Shown: positions 7,646 through 15,219 of the stretch, piece by piece
Position numbering within the stretch: position 1 is the first letter of the stretch
Layout of the letters: the number at the start of each line of letters is the position of its first letter
NCBI RefSeq assembly: GCF_034929435.1
Contig: NZ_JAYFUM010000034.1
Coordinates: 1 to 38,503, forward strand
Source of the DNA: Arcicella rigui
GTDB taxonomy: Bacteria; Bacteroidota; Bacteroidia; Cytophagales; Spirosomataceae
Reading direction: 5' to 3'
DNA: 38,503 nt
Notes under the pieces: generated by a model
The model's input: only the letters and a program-made list of their open reading frames with translations
Database searches by the model: none
What the model was told of the DNA's origin: nothing
Program-made: the position numbers and the translations under genes

Positions 7646-7746
7646 AATTTTCCAGATTATTGGTCAGTTTGTTTAGTATATTGAAATAGATAAGGTTTTG
7701 ATTAATTTTATTATTTTTGATTTATCATTTTAAAAAACATTAAACC

Positions 7747-8436
7747 TTGCTTAACCAATTTGTATTATATATTTTTCTTTGGATACTTGATAATGGCTCT
7801 TACACAAAAGTTCAGGTCAGAAATCGAGCAAAAATAGAAGCGATGACAGCTTACAAGAAAAAGAACTACAAAGAGGCTGCTAATCAATTTTATATTTTAT
7901 CTAAACAATCATTTTTTATACCTCCAGAAGTATCTTTAAATTATGCTCATGCACTTTTTGAATCAAAAGATACTTCCTCAGCTCGAAAAATTTATACCCG
8001 ATTGAGTGGCTCAAAAGTAGAAAGTTTAACATCGACTACTTATGTTCAATTGGGATTAATATATTGCAATCAAAAAGATACGGCAAAGGCACTATCTCTT
8101 TTTAAACAAGCGTTAGTAATTCAGCCAAGCAACGATTTGGCACGCTTTAATTACGAATTATTAAAGAGAAAATACAAATCACAGCCAGAAAATCAGTCGG
8201 AATCTCCTTTACCAAAGAGCCACAAAACACCTCCAAAACCTCCAACTCAAGAACAAGTAGAAGTTGCCAAAAGCAATTCTCAACAAGAGTTACTAAAGAC
8301 CTTGAAAAACTATGGTTTAACACCAGAGAAAGCCAGAATGATTTTGGATGCGATGAAAAATAGCGAAATACAATATATCCAACAACGTAAATTAATCACT
8401 AAAACCCCTAATATAAAAACAAAGCAAAACTGGTAA
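7747..8436 (+). CDS. TPR-repeat protein, BatC-like
   Basis: The protein of 229 residues has a hydrophobic N-terminus (LNQFVLYIFLWILDNGSYT) that looks like a signal peptide, then TPR-like helices: MTAYKKKNYKEAANQFYIL, PEVSLNYAHALFESKDTSSA and TTYVQLGLIYCNQKDTAKA. A Pro/Ser/Gln-rich linker (SESPLPKSHKTPPKPPTQE) leads to a helical tail. TPR protein after a VWA protein is the BatB-BatC order. The TTG at 7747 is chosen because it retains the signal peptide; a stop lies two codons upstream. The first ATG (7843) would remove the signal and leave a cytoplasmic protein. It ends 11 bases before the thiolase gene, so these two are probably co-transcribed. Confidence 0.75.
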   Translation: MLNQFVLYIFLWILDNGSYTKVQVRNRAKIEAMTAYKKKNYKEAANQFYILSKQSFFIPPEVSLNYAHALFESKDTSSARKIYTRLSGSKVESLTSTTYVQLGLIYCNQKDTAKALSLFKQALVIQPSNDLARFNYELLKRKYKSQPENQSESPLPKSHKTPPKPPTQEQVEVAKSNSQQELLKTLKNYGLTPEKARMILDAMKNSEIQYIQQRKLITKTPNIKTKQNW

Positions 8437-8447
8437 GAACCACAATT

Positions 8448-9629
8448 ATGAACACACAAGAAGTTTATATTATCTCGGCAGCAAGAACGCCAATTGGAAG
8501 TTTTGGAGGAGCATTATCAAGTCTTTCTGCCACTGAATTAGGAAGCTACGCTATCAAAGGTGCTATACAAAAAGCAAAAATCAATCCTGAAATTGTAGAA
8601 GAAGTATTGATGGGCAATGTAGTATCTGCCAATGTTGGCCAAGCCCCTGCCCGCCAAGCAGCTTTGGGTGCTGGATTATCTAACAATGCTCGTTGTACTA
8701 CCATCAACAAAGTTTGTGCTTCTGGTACTAAAGCTATTATTTATGCGGCACAAAGTATTATGCTTGGGCTGGCTGACGTAGTAGTAGCAGGTGGTATGGA
8801 AAGTATGTCCAACGCTCCATTTTATGTTCCGAATGCTCGATTTGGATATAAGTATGGTTCTGCTTCATTAATTGATGGACTTGAGAAAGATGGGCTAATG
8901 GACGCTTACGAAAATACAGCGATGGGTTTTTTCGCAGACAGAACTGCCCGTAAGTATGGTATCAGCCGTGAAGCTCAGGATAACTACGCTATCGAATCTT
9001 ACAAAAAAGCAGCAGAAGCTACTGAAAAGGGATACTTCAAGGATGAAATTATTCCCATAGAAATTACTACTAAAAAAGGTACTGTTGTTGTTTCTGAGGA
9101 CGAAGAATATAAAAATGTAAGGTTTGAGAAAATCCCTCAATTGAAACCTGCTTTTGAAAAGAAAGGAACAGTTACAGCGGCTAATGCTTCTACCTTAAAC
9201 GACGGTGCTTCTGCCTTGGTTTTAATGTCGAAAAAGAAAGCTGATAAATTGGGGCTTCTTCCGATTGCAAAAATTATTGGTTTTGCCGATGCCGAGCAAG
9301 AACCTCAACTCTTCACTACCACTCCTACCATTGCCGTACCAAAGGCAATCAAAATGGCTTCATTAATCAAAGAAGAAATAGATTATTTTGAAATCAACGA
9401 AGCTTTTTCTGTTGTACCTTTAGCCTTTGAAAAAATCATGGATATTCCACACAAAAAAGTGAATATTTATGGCGGTGCTGTGGCGTTGGGGCATCCACTC
9501 GGAGCATCAGGTGCAAGAATCGTGACTACTTTGATTTCAGTATTGAAGCAAAAAGGGGGTCGTTATGGAGCAGCAGGCATTTGTAATGGTGGCGGCGGTG
9601 CTTCTGCTATCGTTATTGAAAGAATGTAA
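8448..9629 (+). CDS. Acetyl-CoA C-acyltransferase (thiolase)
   Basis: This 393-residue enzyme is a type II thiolase. It condenses two acetyl-CoA to acetoacetyl-CoA or cleaves 3-ketoacyl-CoA. The nucleophile Cys90 sits in NKVCASGTKA. The C-terminal motifs are GHPLGASGAR with His349 and CNGGGGA with the acid/base Cys379. Length and the N-terminal ISAARTPIGSFGG are typical. Whether it serves fatty-acid degradation (FadA type) or biosynthesis (AtoB/PhaA type) cannot be settled from sequence alone; no hydroxyacyl-CoA dehydrogenase is adjacent. It lies 11 bases after the BatC-like gene, an unusual partner and probably a chance operon. Confidence 0.93.
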   Translation: MNTQEVYIISAARTPIGSFGGALSSLSATELGSYAIKGAIQKAKINPEIVEEVLMGNVVSANVGQAPARQAALGAGLSNNARCTTINKVCASGTKAIIYAAQSIMLGLADVVVAGGMESMSNAPFYVPNARFGYKYGSASLIDGLEKDGLMDAYENTAMGFFADRTARKYGISREAQDNYAIESYKKAAEATEKGYFKDEIIPIEITTKKGTVVVSEDEEYKNVRFEKIPQLKPAFEKKGTVTAANASTLNDGASALVLMSKKKADKLGLLPIAKIIGFADAEQEPQLFTTTPTIAVPKAIKMASLIKEEIDYFEINEAFSVVPLAFEKIMDIPHKKVNIYGGAVALGHPLGASGARIVTTLISVLKQKGGRYGAAGICNGGGGASAIVIERM

Positions 9630-9711
9630 GTTTTAATTTTTATAATTTTACACAGATTATTTTTATTAATATTTTATTGATAACAGTGGCTTGCCACACA
9701 CTAAACACGTA

Positions 9712-10656
9712 ATGAACGTAATAAAAAACACAAATTTTAGTTTTCCAAACCAAACTAATTTTTACAAAGGTAAAGTCAGAGATGTATATTCCTTTGAAAA
9801 TCTGTTGGTAATGGTTGCATCTGACAGAATTTCTGCTTTTGATGTAGTATTGCCAGAGGCGATTCCTTTTAAAGGACAAGTACTCAACCAAATCGCTGAA
9901 CATTTCTTAAATGCTACCCGAGACATTGTTCCGAATTGGTTACTTGCAAGCCCAGACCCTAATGTGAGTGTTGGACTAAAATGTGAAACCTACCCAGTAG
10001 AAATGGTTGTCAGAGGATATTTGGCAGGCCATGCTTGGCGTACTTACAAAGCTGGATTGCGTACTTTATGCGGTGTAACACTGCCGGAAGGCTTGAAGGA
10101 AAATGATAAATTGCCTACGCCAATCATTACTCCCACCACTAAAGCACATGAAGGACATGATGAAGATATTTCAAGAGAAGAAATTCTTGCGAAAGGTTTA
10201 GTGCCTGAAGATGAGTATGTTCAACTCGAAAATTATACTTTAGCACTCTTTGCCAAAGGTACTGAAATGGCGGCAGAACAAGGTTTAATTTTAGTGGATA
10301 CTAAGTATGAATTTGGAAAAAAAGATGGACAAATCACTTTAATTGACGAAATCCACACGCCAGATTCATCACGTTATTTTTATGCCGAAGGTTATCAAGA
10401 ACGCCAAGACAATAACCAGTCACAAAAACAACTCTCTAAAGAGTTTGTTCGTGAATGGCTAATTGCTAATGGTTTCCAAGGAAAAGAAGGACAAGTTGTA
10501 CCAGAAATGTCTGAAGAATGGGTAAATCAAATTTCTGAACGTTATATTGAATTATTTGAACAAGTAACAGGTAAAAAATTTGTTAAAAACATTTCAGAGA
10601 ATATTCTGAGCCGAGTTGAGGAAAACGTAAATAACTACTTAAAATCTTTGAACTAA
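9712..10656 (+). CDS. purC: Phosphoribosylaminoimidazole-succinocarboxamide synthase
   Basis: PurC joins aspartate to CAIR in an ATP-dependent step of de novo purine synthesis, giving SAICAR. Diagnostic blocks are FYKGKVRDVYSF near the N-terminus, SDRISAFDVVLPEAIPFKG, VEMVVRGYLAGHAW and TLIDEIHTPDSSRYF. At 314 residues it matches the longer PurC form common in Bacteroidota and eukaryotic-like branches. The ATG at 9712 is chosen over an in-frame TTG at 9691 because it gives the normal N-terminus MNVIKNTNFSF. It lies 82 bases after the thiolase stop and 31 bases before the STAS gene, so it may share a transcript with the latter. Confidence 0.95.
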   Translation: MNVIKNTNFSFPNQTNFYKGKVRDVYSFENLLVMVASDRISAFDVVLPEAIPFKGQVLNQIAEHFLNATRDIVPNWLLASPDPNVSVGLKCETYPVEMVVRGYLAGHAWRTYKAGLRTLCGVTLPEGLKENDKLPTPIITPTTKAHEGHDEDISREEILAKGLVPEDEYVQLENYTLALFAKGTEMAAEQGLILVDTKYEFGKKDGQITLIDEIHTPDSSRYFYAEGYQERQDNNQSQKQLSKEFVREWLIANGFQGKEGQVVPEMSEEWVNQISERYIELFEQVTGKKFVKNISENILSRVEENVNNYLKSLN

Positions 10657-10687
10657 TTATCAAAGTTTAACCCGAAATTTTAAATAT

Positions 10688-11110
10688 ATGGAATTTAAGG
10701 TAGAAAAAAACGAGCAGTATGCTCTAATCGAACTTAAAGAAACAGCTTTAACACAAGAAAACTACGCTGATTTAGAAAAAATTGTCCGTCAGCTTTTTCG
10801 TGAAGGTTATGGCAACATTATTATTGAATTTAATAAAGTAACTGTTTTAGACGGTTATGGCGTATCAGTAATCAGAAAAGCAAATAAAATTTGTTTGAAT
10901 GAATTAGGTCTTTTAATTATTGTAACGAAAAATCAAGAAATTATCGACCAATTAGATGCTGCCAAAATTGATGAATTGACCGTTATGCCTACGGTTCAAG
11001 AAGCAGTAGATGCTGTTTATTTGAATGAATTAGAGAACGATTTTCAATCTGACGAAGACGATGAGTACGACCATGGCGAATACGGTGGTGCGTCGGATGA
11101 TGATTATTAA
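10688..11110 (+). CDS. STAS-domain protein with acidic tail
   Basis: The first 105 or so residues are a STAS fold (anti-sigma-factor antagonist type): NIIIEFNKVTVLDGYGVSVI is the central strand-turn-helix. In SpoIIAA-like antagonists this turn reads D-S-S-G, with the second Ser phosphorylated. Here it is D55-G56-Y57-G58, so the usual phosphoacceptor is replaced by tyrosine. Residues 112-140 are strongly acidic (FQSDEDDEYDHGEYGG). It probably binds a partner protein without the classical Ser-phosphorylation switch. The gene precedes ribonuclease Z with a 129-base gap holding a hairpin. No anti-sigma kinase gene is visible. Confidence 0.8.
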   Translation: MEFKVEKNEQYALIELKETALTQENYADLEKIVRQLFREGYGNIIIEFNKVTVLDGYGVSVIRKANKICLNELGLLIIVTKNQEIIDQLDAAKIDELTVMPTVQEAVDAVYLNELENDFQSDEDDEYDHGEYGGASDDDY

Positions 11111-11118
11111 TAATTTAT

Positions 11119-11155
11119 TTTTGAGGAGGTCTTTCAAATGATGACCTCCTCAAAA
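11119..11155 (+). terminator. Hairpin after the STAS gene, possible terminator
   Basis: TTTTGAGGAGGTC at 11119-11131 pairs exactly with GACCTCCTCAAAA at 11143-11155, around an 11-base loop. There is no T-run after the stem on either strand, so termination is uncertain. It may separate STAS expression from ribonuclease Z or stabilise the upstream mRNA. Confidence 0.5.
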
Positions 11156-11239
11156 CAAAAAATACTTCGAAGGCGTTATGATTTTAGTAAGCATTTTGCC
11201 TACTAAACAATCTGTTCAACATTACAATCCACTAATAAT

Positions 11240-12172
11240 TTGAGTTTTCAGCTTACTATCTTAGGAACGGGGTCGGCTTCACCTGTATTGACAAGAAACC
11301 CTACTGCTCATCATCTACAAATTGAGCAAGAAGGTTATTTGATTGATTGTGGCGAAAATACACAGCATCAATTATTACTCTTTAAAATCAGAACCACAAA
11401 ACTCAAATATATTTTTATTTCCCACTTACACGGCGACCATTTCTTTGGTTTGATTGGTTTACTTTCAACCTTAAATATGCACCGAAGAATTGATGACCTT
11501 TGTATTTTTGGTCCAAAAGGTCTCAGTGAAATTATTACGCTTCAACTCAAGTACTCAGATACTCGTCTGAATTTCAACATTAAATTTATAGAAACAGATA
11601 CAGAAAAGTCGTACTTACTTTTCGAAAACGAGTATGTATCTGTCACTACTATTCCTCTTGTGCATCGAGTACCTTGTTGTGGATTTTTGTTTCGTGAGAA
11701 AAAAAGAAAAAGAAAAATCGTTAAAGAAACGAAACCGAATGATTTAGACTTTGAAGAAATCAAGGCTTTAAAAGATGGTAGAGACATTCTTAACCCCGAC
11801 GGTTCTATAAAATACAAAAACGAAGATTATACCCTTCCTTCAACAAAAAGTTGTAGCTATGCTTTTTGTTCGGATACGCAGTATTACGAGCCTATCATAG
11901 ACATTGTTAAAAATGTAGATGTACTTTACCATGAAGCTACATTTTTACATGAGTTAATGCCAAGAGCTACTCAAACCTTTCATGCTACTACCAAACAAGC
12001 CGCTACCATTGCTAAAAAAGCAAAGGTTGGCAAGCTTATAATTGGGCATTACTCCTCTCGTTACAAAACTTTAGATGCACATTTGGCAGAAGCACGTGAA
12101 GTGTTTCAAAATACTTATTTAGCTGTTGAAGGAGAAGTACACAAAATCAGAGATTCGAAAGCTAAAGATTAA
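11240..12172 (+). CDS. rnz: Ribonuclease Z (tRNA 3' endonuclease)
   Basis: RNase Z cuts tRNA precursors at the 3' end. This 310-residue protein is a metallo-beta-lactamase-fold enzyme with the zinc motif HLHGDH at 62-67 (His62, His64, Asp66, His67). Further ligand blocks are VPLVHRVPCCGF, CSDTQYYEPI, YHEATFLHE and IIGHYSSRY. The start is TTG at 11240: there is no ATG after the upstream in-frame stop at 11204, and MSFQLTILGTGSASP is the normal family N-terminus. Its TAA directly abuts the stop of the opposing gene (no intervening base). Confidence 0.93.
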   Translation: MSFQLTILGTGSASPVLTRNPTAHHLQIEQEGYLIDCGENTQHQLLLFKIRTTKLKYIFISHLHGDHFFGLIGLLSTLNMHRRIDDLCIFGPKGLSEIITLQLKYSDTRLNFNIKFIETDTEKSYLLFENEYVSVTTIPLVHRVPCCGFLFREKKRKRKIVKETKPNDLDFEEIKALKDGRDILNPDGSIKYKNEDYTLPSTKSCSYAFCSDTQYYEPIIDIVKNVDVLYHEATFLHELMPRATQTFHATTKQAATIAKKAKVGKLIIGHYSSRYKTLDAHLAEAREVFQNTYLAVEGEVHKIRDSKAKD

Positions 12173-14395
12173 TTATCGTACTAAATTAATCCAACCTTTA
12201 AATTCTTTATTGGTAAATTTCAGCAAGTAATAATACTCTGCTGAGGCATTTTCGCCTCCTGTCCATCTGAAATTTCGGTCAGTTGATTCATAAACTTTGT
12301 CGCCCCAACGACTAAAAATTTGGATGTATTCAAATTTTTCAAAACAATTGTTTTCGGGTAAATCCTCAATGGCAAAGTAATCGTTTTTACCGTCTCCGTT
12401 TGGCGTAAAAATATTGACTGGCTTGAATGAATCAAAAGCAATTGCTTTACTTTTTAAAGTAATGGTAACCGCTACGGTATCAAAACGATTTGGATTACAA
12501 GAATTATCTTCGGTAACAAAGTTGACGACATAACTGGCTTGTTCTTTTCCATTCAGTAAACTACAATCTATTTTCCATTGAAAAGGATTAATGATTTTCC
12601 CTACTCCATTTTTGTCAGTCCAAACAGCTCCTAATTTTTTAAAATCAAATCCTTGTGCCTGAGCATACAGTTTTAATGGATTTGTATCAGGGTCTTGGGC
12701 AATTACATCAAAATCTACCGTTTGAGCAGCCTTTCCATCTATAATTAATTCGATTTGATTTTTCGCCAAAGAAGTAACCACATTAGGTGATTGATTATCG
12801 GTAGGAAGTGTTTTTAAATTTACACTAATACTATCTCGAAGATTTCTACCACAACGATTATCAATAACAATAAAATCTACCACATAATCTTCATTTCTCA
12901 ATGCCGTACAAACTGGAGTCCAAGAAAAAGGACTTGTAATTTTGCCAACGCCACTCACATTCCCAAAACTCATTCCAACCTGTGCAAGATTAAAGCCTCT
13001 ACCACGTGCAATGATTTTGATACTATCGTTATCAATGTCTGTTCCGAATAAATTGAACTTCAATAATTGGTTGATAACAGTTTCGGCTTTGAGGTTTTTC
13101 AAATCAGTACTTATCACAGGACGATTATTTGCTTCTGGCTCAACAATTACATTTACTTTCAAAGTACTAACCAAAGCCTGCGGACAACCGTCGTCAGAAG
13201 CAAGTACATTAAAAACAAGAGGTTTCCCATCAAAACTGGCTGTACATTCATCAAAGCAAAGTGTTGCTCTTAAAGTATCTTTTGATGAATTGGTTTGTAA
13301 AGTAGTGGGGCTAATTGTATATGAACCAGAAAAATTGATTGGTTCTATCGCCAATTTCAAAAATTGCTCAGGGTCAATATCGGTAACTAATAAATTGAGG
13401 CATTTCTGCTCGTTTGCTTTAAGCGTTATTGTTTTGCTGGAATCATAAAAACCAGACTCACCTTTAATTTTCAAATAGCTTTGAGGCGGATTATTGATGG
13501 CACAATCTATTACTTTCAGCTGAAAGTCTCTTCTAACCTCTCCGATCTTCACTCCTTTTCGATACTCTTCTACCAAGACACAAAAAACATAAAGTCCTAA
13601 TACATCAGTCGTCACAGAAAGTTGTCCGTTTCTTGCATTTACCTTCAACGGTTGTGGCCCCGGAATTACATTAGAAGTGCTATAACCCGTTTGCCAACGC
13701 ACCAGTGGATAGCTACTTGTACCAGTAGGAAAATCAGGACGAGGGTTAAGCGTTGATGAATAGCCGTTATACGGAGTAACCAAACTATAAACCAAACTAT
13801 CGCCATCGGCGTCAGTTGCTCCAAAATCAAAAACAAAAGGACGGTTTCTACAAATATAGTCGCCAGTAAGTACTTTAAAACTTGGGGAAGAATTCGGAAA
13901 AAGGTTTCCATTTTGCCTTAAAGCAGGAAAAGACAAGTAAAAAACAGAACCAGCAGATTCAGGATTTTGAATATTTGTAATGACATTATTTCTACAACAA
14001 CGCTCCCAAGCGATATAATAGCCCTGCGAATCTGTATATAAATTGGGATCTAAATACACCAAAGCACTGTATCTCAAAAACCTTGTCCGCACAGAATTAT
14101 TTTGAGCACAATCAGGATTTGAGAAACCTATCAAACTATCAGTAACAATAGGTAAAGTAGCAAAGCTTATCAAAATGTTGTCTTTTTTGCTGAAAATTCC
14201 CACACGCACAAACAAATCTTTTGCTCCAGCATTGCCATTGATGTCGTCAAAGTAAAGGTTTAGACTTAATCGGTGCGACACACTCAATTGATTATTAACA
14301 ACTTGCAATTCTATTTCTCCTCCAACAATGTGTGTAGCACGAACTTGAAAGAGAAAAACAAGCGAAATTAAGGCAGACAATAAAGTTATTTTCAT
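12173..14395 (-). CDS. Large secreted protein with T9SS type-B sorting domain
   Basis: The 740-residue protein has a signal peptide (KITLLSALISLVFLFQVRA) and a mature start THIVGGEIELQ that is common in gliding-associated Bacteroidota surface proteins. The middle is a chain of beta-sandwich (Ig/cadherin-like) modules, with repeated DADGDSLVYSL, TDIDPEQFLKL, TDIDNDSIKI and AQDPDTNPLKLYAQAQG blocks that look like calcium-binding loops. The last 85 or so residues (NIFTPNGDGKNDYF, YIQIFSRWGDKVYES, YYYLLKF) are the gliding-motility-associated C-terminal domain, the type-B T9SS export and anchoring signal. It probably acts as a surface adhesin or matrix protein; the ligand is unknown. The T9SS core genes are elsewhere. 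Confidence 0.9.
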   Translation of the reverse strand: MKITLLSALISLVFLFQVRATHIVGGEIELQVVNNQLSVSHRLSLNLYFDDINGNAGAKDLFVRVGIFSKKDNILISFATLPIVTDSLIGFSNPDCAQNNSVRTRFLRYSALVYLDPNLYTDSQGYYIAWERCCRNNVITNIQNPESAGSVFYLSFPALRQNGNLFPNSSPSFKVLTGDYICRNRPFVFDFGATDADGDSLVYSLVTPYNGYSSTLNPRPDFPTGTSSYPLVRWQTGYSTSNVIPGPQPLKVNARNGQLSVTTDVLGLYVFCVLVEEYRKGVKIGEVRRDFQLKVIDCAINNPPQSYLKIKGESGFYDSSKTITLKANEQKCLNLLVTDIDPEQFLKLAIEPINFSGSYTISPTTLQTNSSKDTLRATLCFDECTASFDGKPLVFNVLASDDGCPQALVSTLKVNVIVEPEANNRPVISTDLKNLKAETVINQLLKFNLFGTDIDNDSIKIIARGRGFNLAQVGMSFGNVSGVGKITSPFSWTPVCTALRNEDYVVDFIVIDNRCGRNLRDSISVNLKTLPTDNQSPNVVTSLAKNQIELIIDGKAAQTVDFDVIAQDPDTNPLKLYAQAQGFDFKKLGAVWTDKNGVGKIINPFQWKIDCSLLNGKEQASYVVNFVTEDNSCNPNRFDTVAVTITLKSKAIAFDSFKPVNIFTPNGDGKNDYFAIEDLPENNCFEKFEYIQIFSRWGDKVYESTDRNFRWTGGENASAEYYYLLKFTNKEFKGWINLVR

Positions 14396-14873
14396 AAAAT
14401 AAGACCAATGCTAAAATGGAAAATTCATAAAAAAATTAGGATGAAATTAATCATAACGCTTTAATCACTACGACAGCCATTTGAAGAAAAGAGTTGTCTC
14501 GGGAAAGAAGATTAATTACTAAGTTTCTAACTTTAAACGAATACTAAATATAAACATTATGCAATAATAAGTTAAGTAAATACTAAATATTATGAATCCC
14601 AAATATATGTTGTTAATAATGCTTAAAATCCATAGAAACTATACAAATAACGTATATACTTATATTTCAACAAAACTGTTACACAGAAGTAGTTAAATAG
14701 CCTCAAAAAGCCTTAAAACGAGTTTTTTTGTTAAAATTTCTAACTTTTTCAAAAAAAAGTAAAAAATTAACGTTTTTCGTTTTTTTCCAATTTTAAGCTT
14801 TAATTTTTGTCTTAAATCAAAAAAAAAGTGTCAAAATAAGTAAATAAGGTTTTAAAATATCTTATTTTTAGCA

Positions 14874-14918
14874 ATTAGTATTCATATAAGGCAAATAATT
14901 GACAAATTGAATACTAAT
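14874..14918. promoter_or_regulatory. 11-bp inverted repeat upstream of gltB, possible operator
   Basis: ATTAGTATTCA and its exact reverse complement are separated by 23 bases, so the half-sites are about three helical turns apart. The pair lies roughly 105-150 bases upstream of the candidate gltB -7 box. It could bind a regulator of nitrogen assimilation, but no binding consensus is recognised. Confidence 0.3.
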
Positions 14919-15021
14919 CCGAAATTGCATTTAAGCAAGATATAATTTTACGAATTCTTGAAATTGTATTATTCAGATGATTATTCGGCGAAATGCTATT
15001 TTTTCCAAAGAATTTCTTGTA

Positions 15022-15029
15022 TATCTTTG
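15022..15029 (+). promoter_or_regulatory. Candidate -7 box for gltBD
   Basis: TATCTTTG matches the Bacteroidota TAnnTTTG -7 consensus. Upstream at the -33 position there is only a T-run, no clear TTTG. If used, the gltB leader would be about 185 bases. Confidence 0.4.
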
Positions 15030-15219
15030 TAATAACAAAACAGACAAGCATACAATCCCCAATTTTCACAAAGTTTCAAGAAACAAAAACCATAGATAAT
15101 TTTATAATTTTTAATTTACCAAGCGTTTTTCTAACAAATTTCCAATATTCAAGTAAAACAATTGCCACTAACATACAATTAAGTTCTCTGTTAGTAAATA
15201 TTAAAACAGACCCATTACC

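Larger units (their letters stand above)
14396..15219. other. 824-bp AT-rich intergenic region upstream of gltB
   Basis: This divergent gap is very AT-rich, with long A and T tracts at about 14720-14830. It holds an 11-bp inverted repeat: ATTAGTATTCA at 14874-14884 and TGAATACTAAT at 14908-14918, with centres 34 bases apart. It also holds a plus-strand TATCTTTG box at 15022-15029. A minus-strand TATATTTG lies at 14600-14607, 205 bases before the T9SS gene start. No convincing gene is present; the weak frame at 14993-15223 runs into gltB and has no protein-like features. Confidence 0.6.

Noticed and set aside
9691..9711. TTG start for purC
   Set aside because: The ATG at 9712 gives the normal N-terminus; the extra MPHTKHV residues have no family support.
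12942..13448. 168-codon plus-strand frame inside the T9SS gene
   Set aside because: Antisense shadow of the long beta-sandwich region; no domain resemblance.
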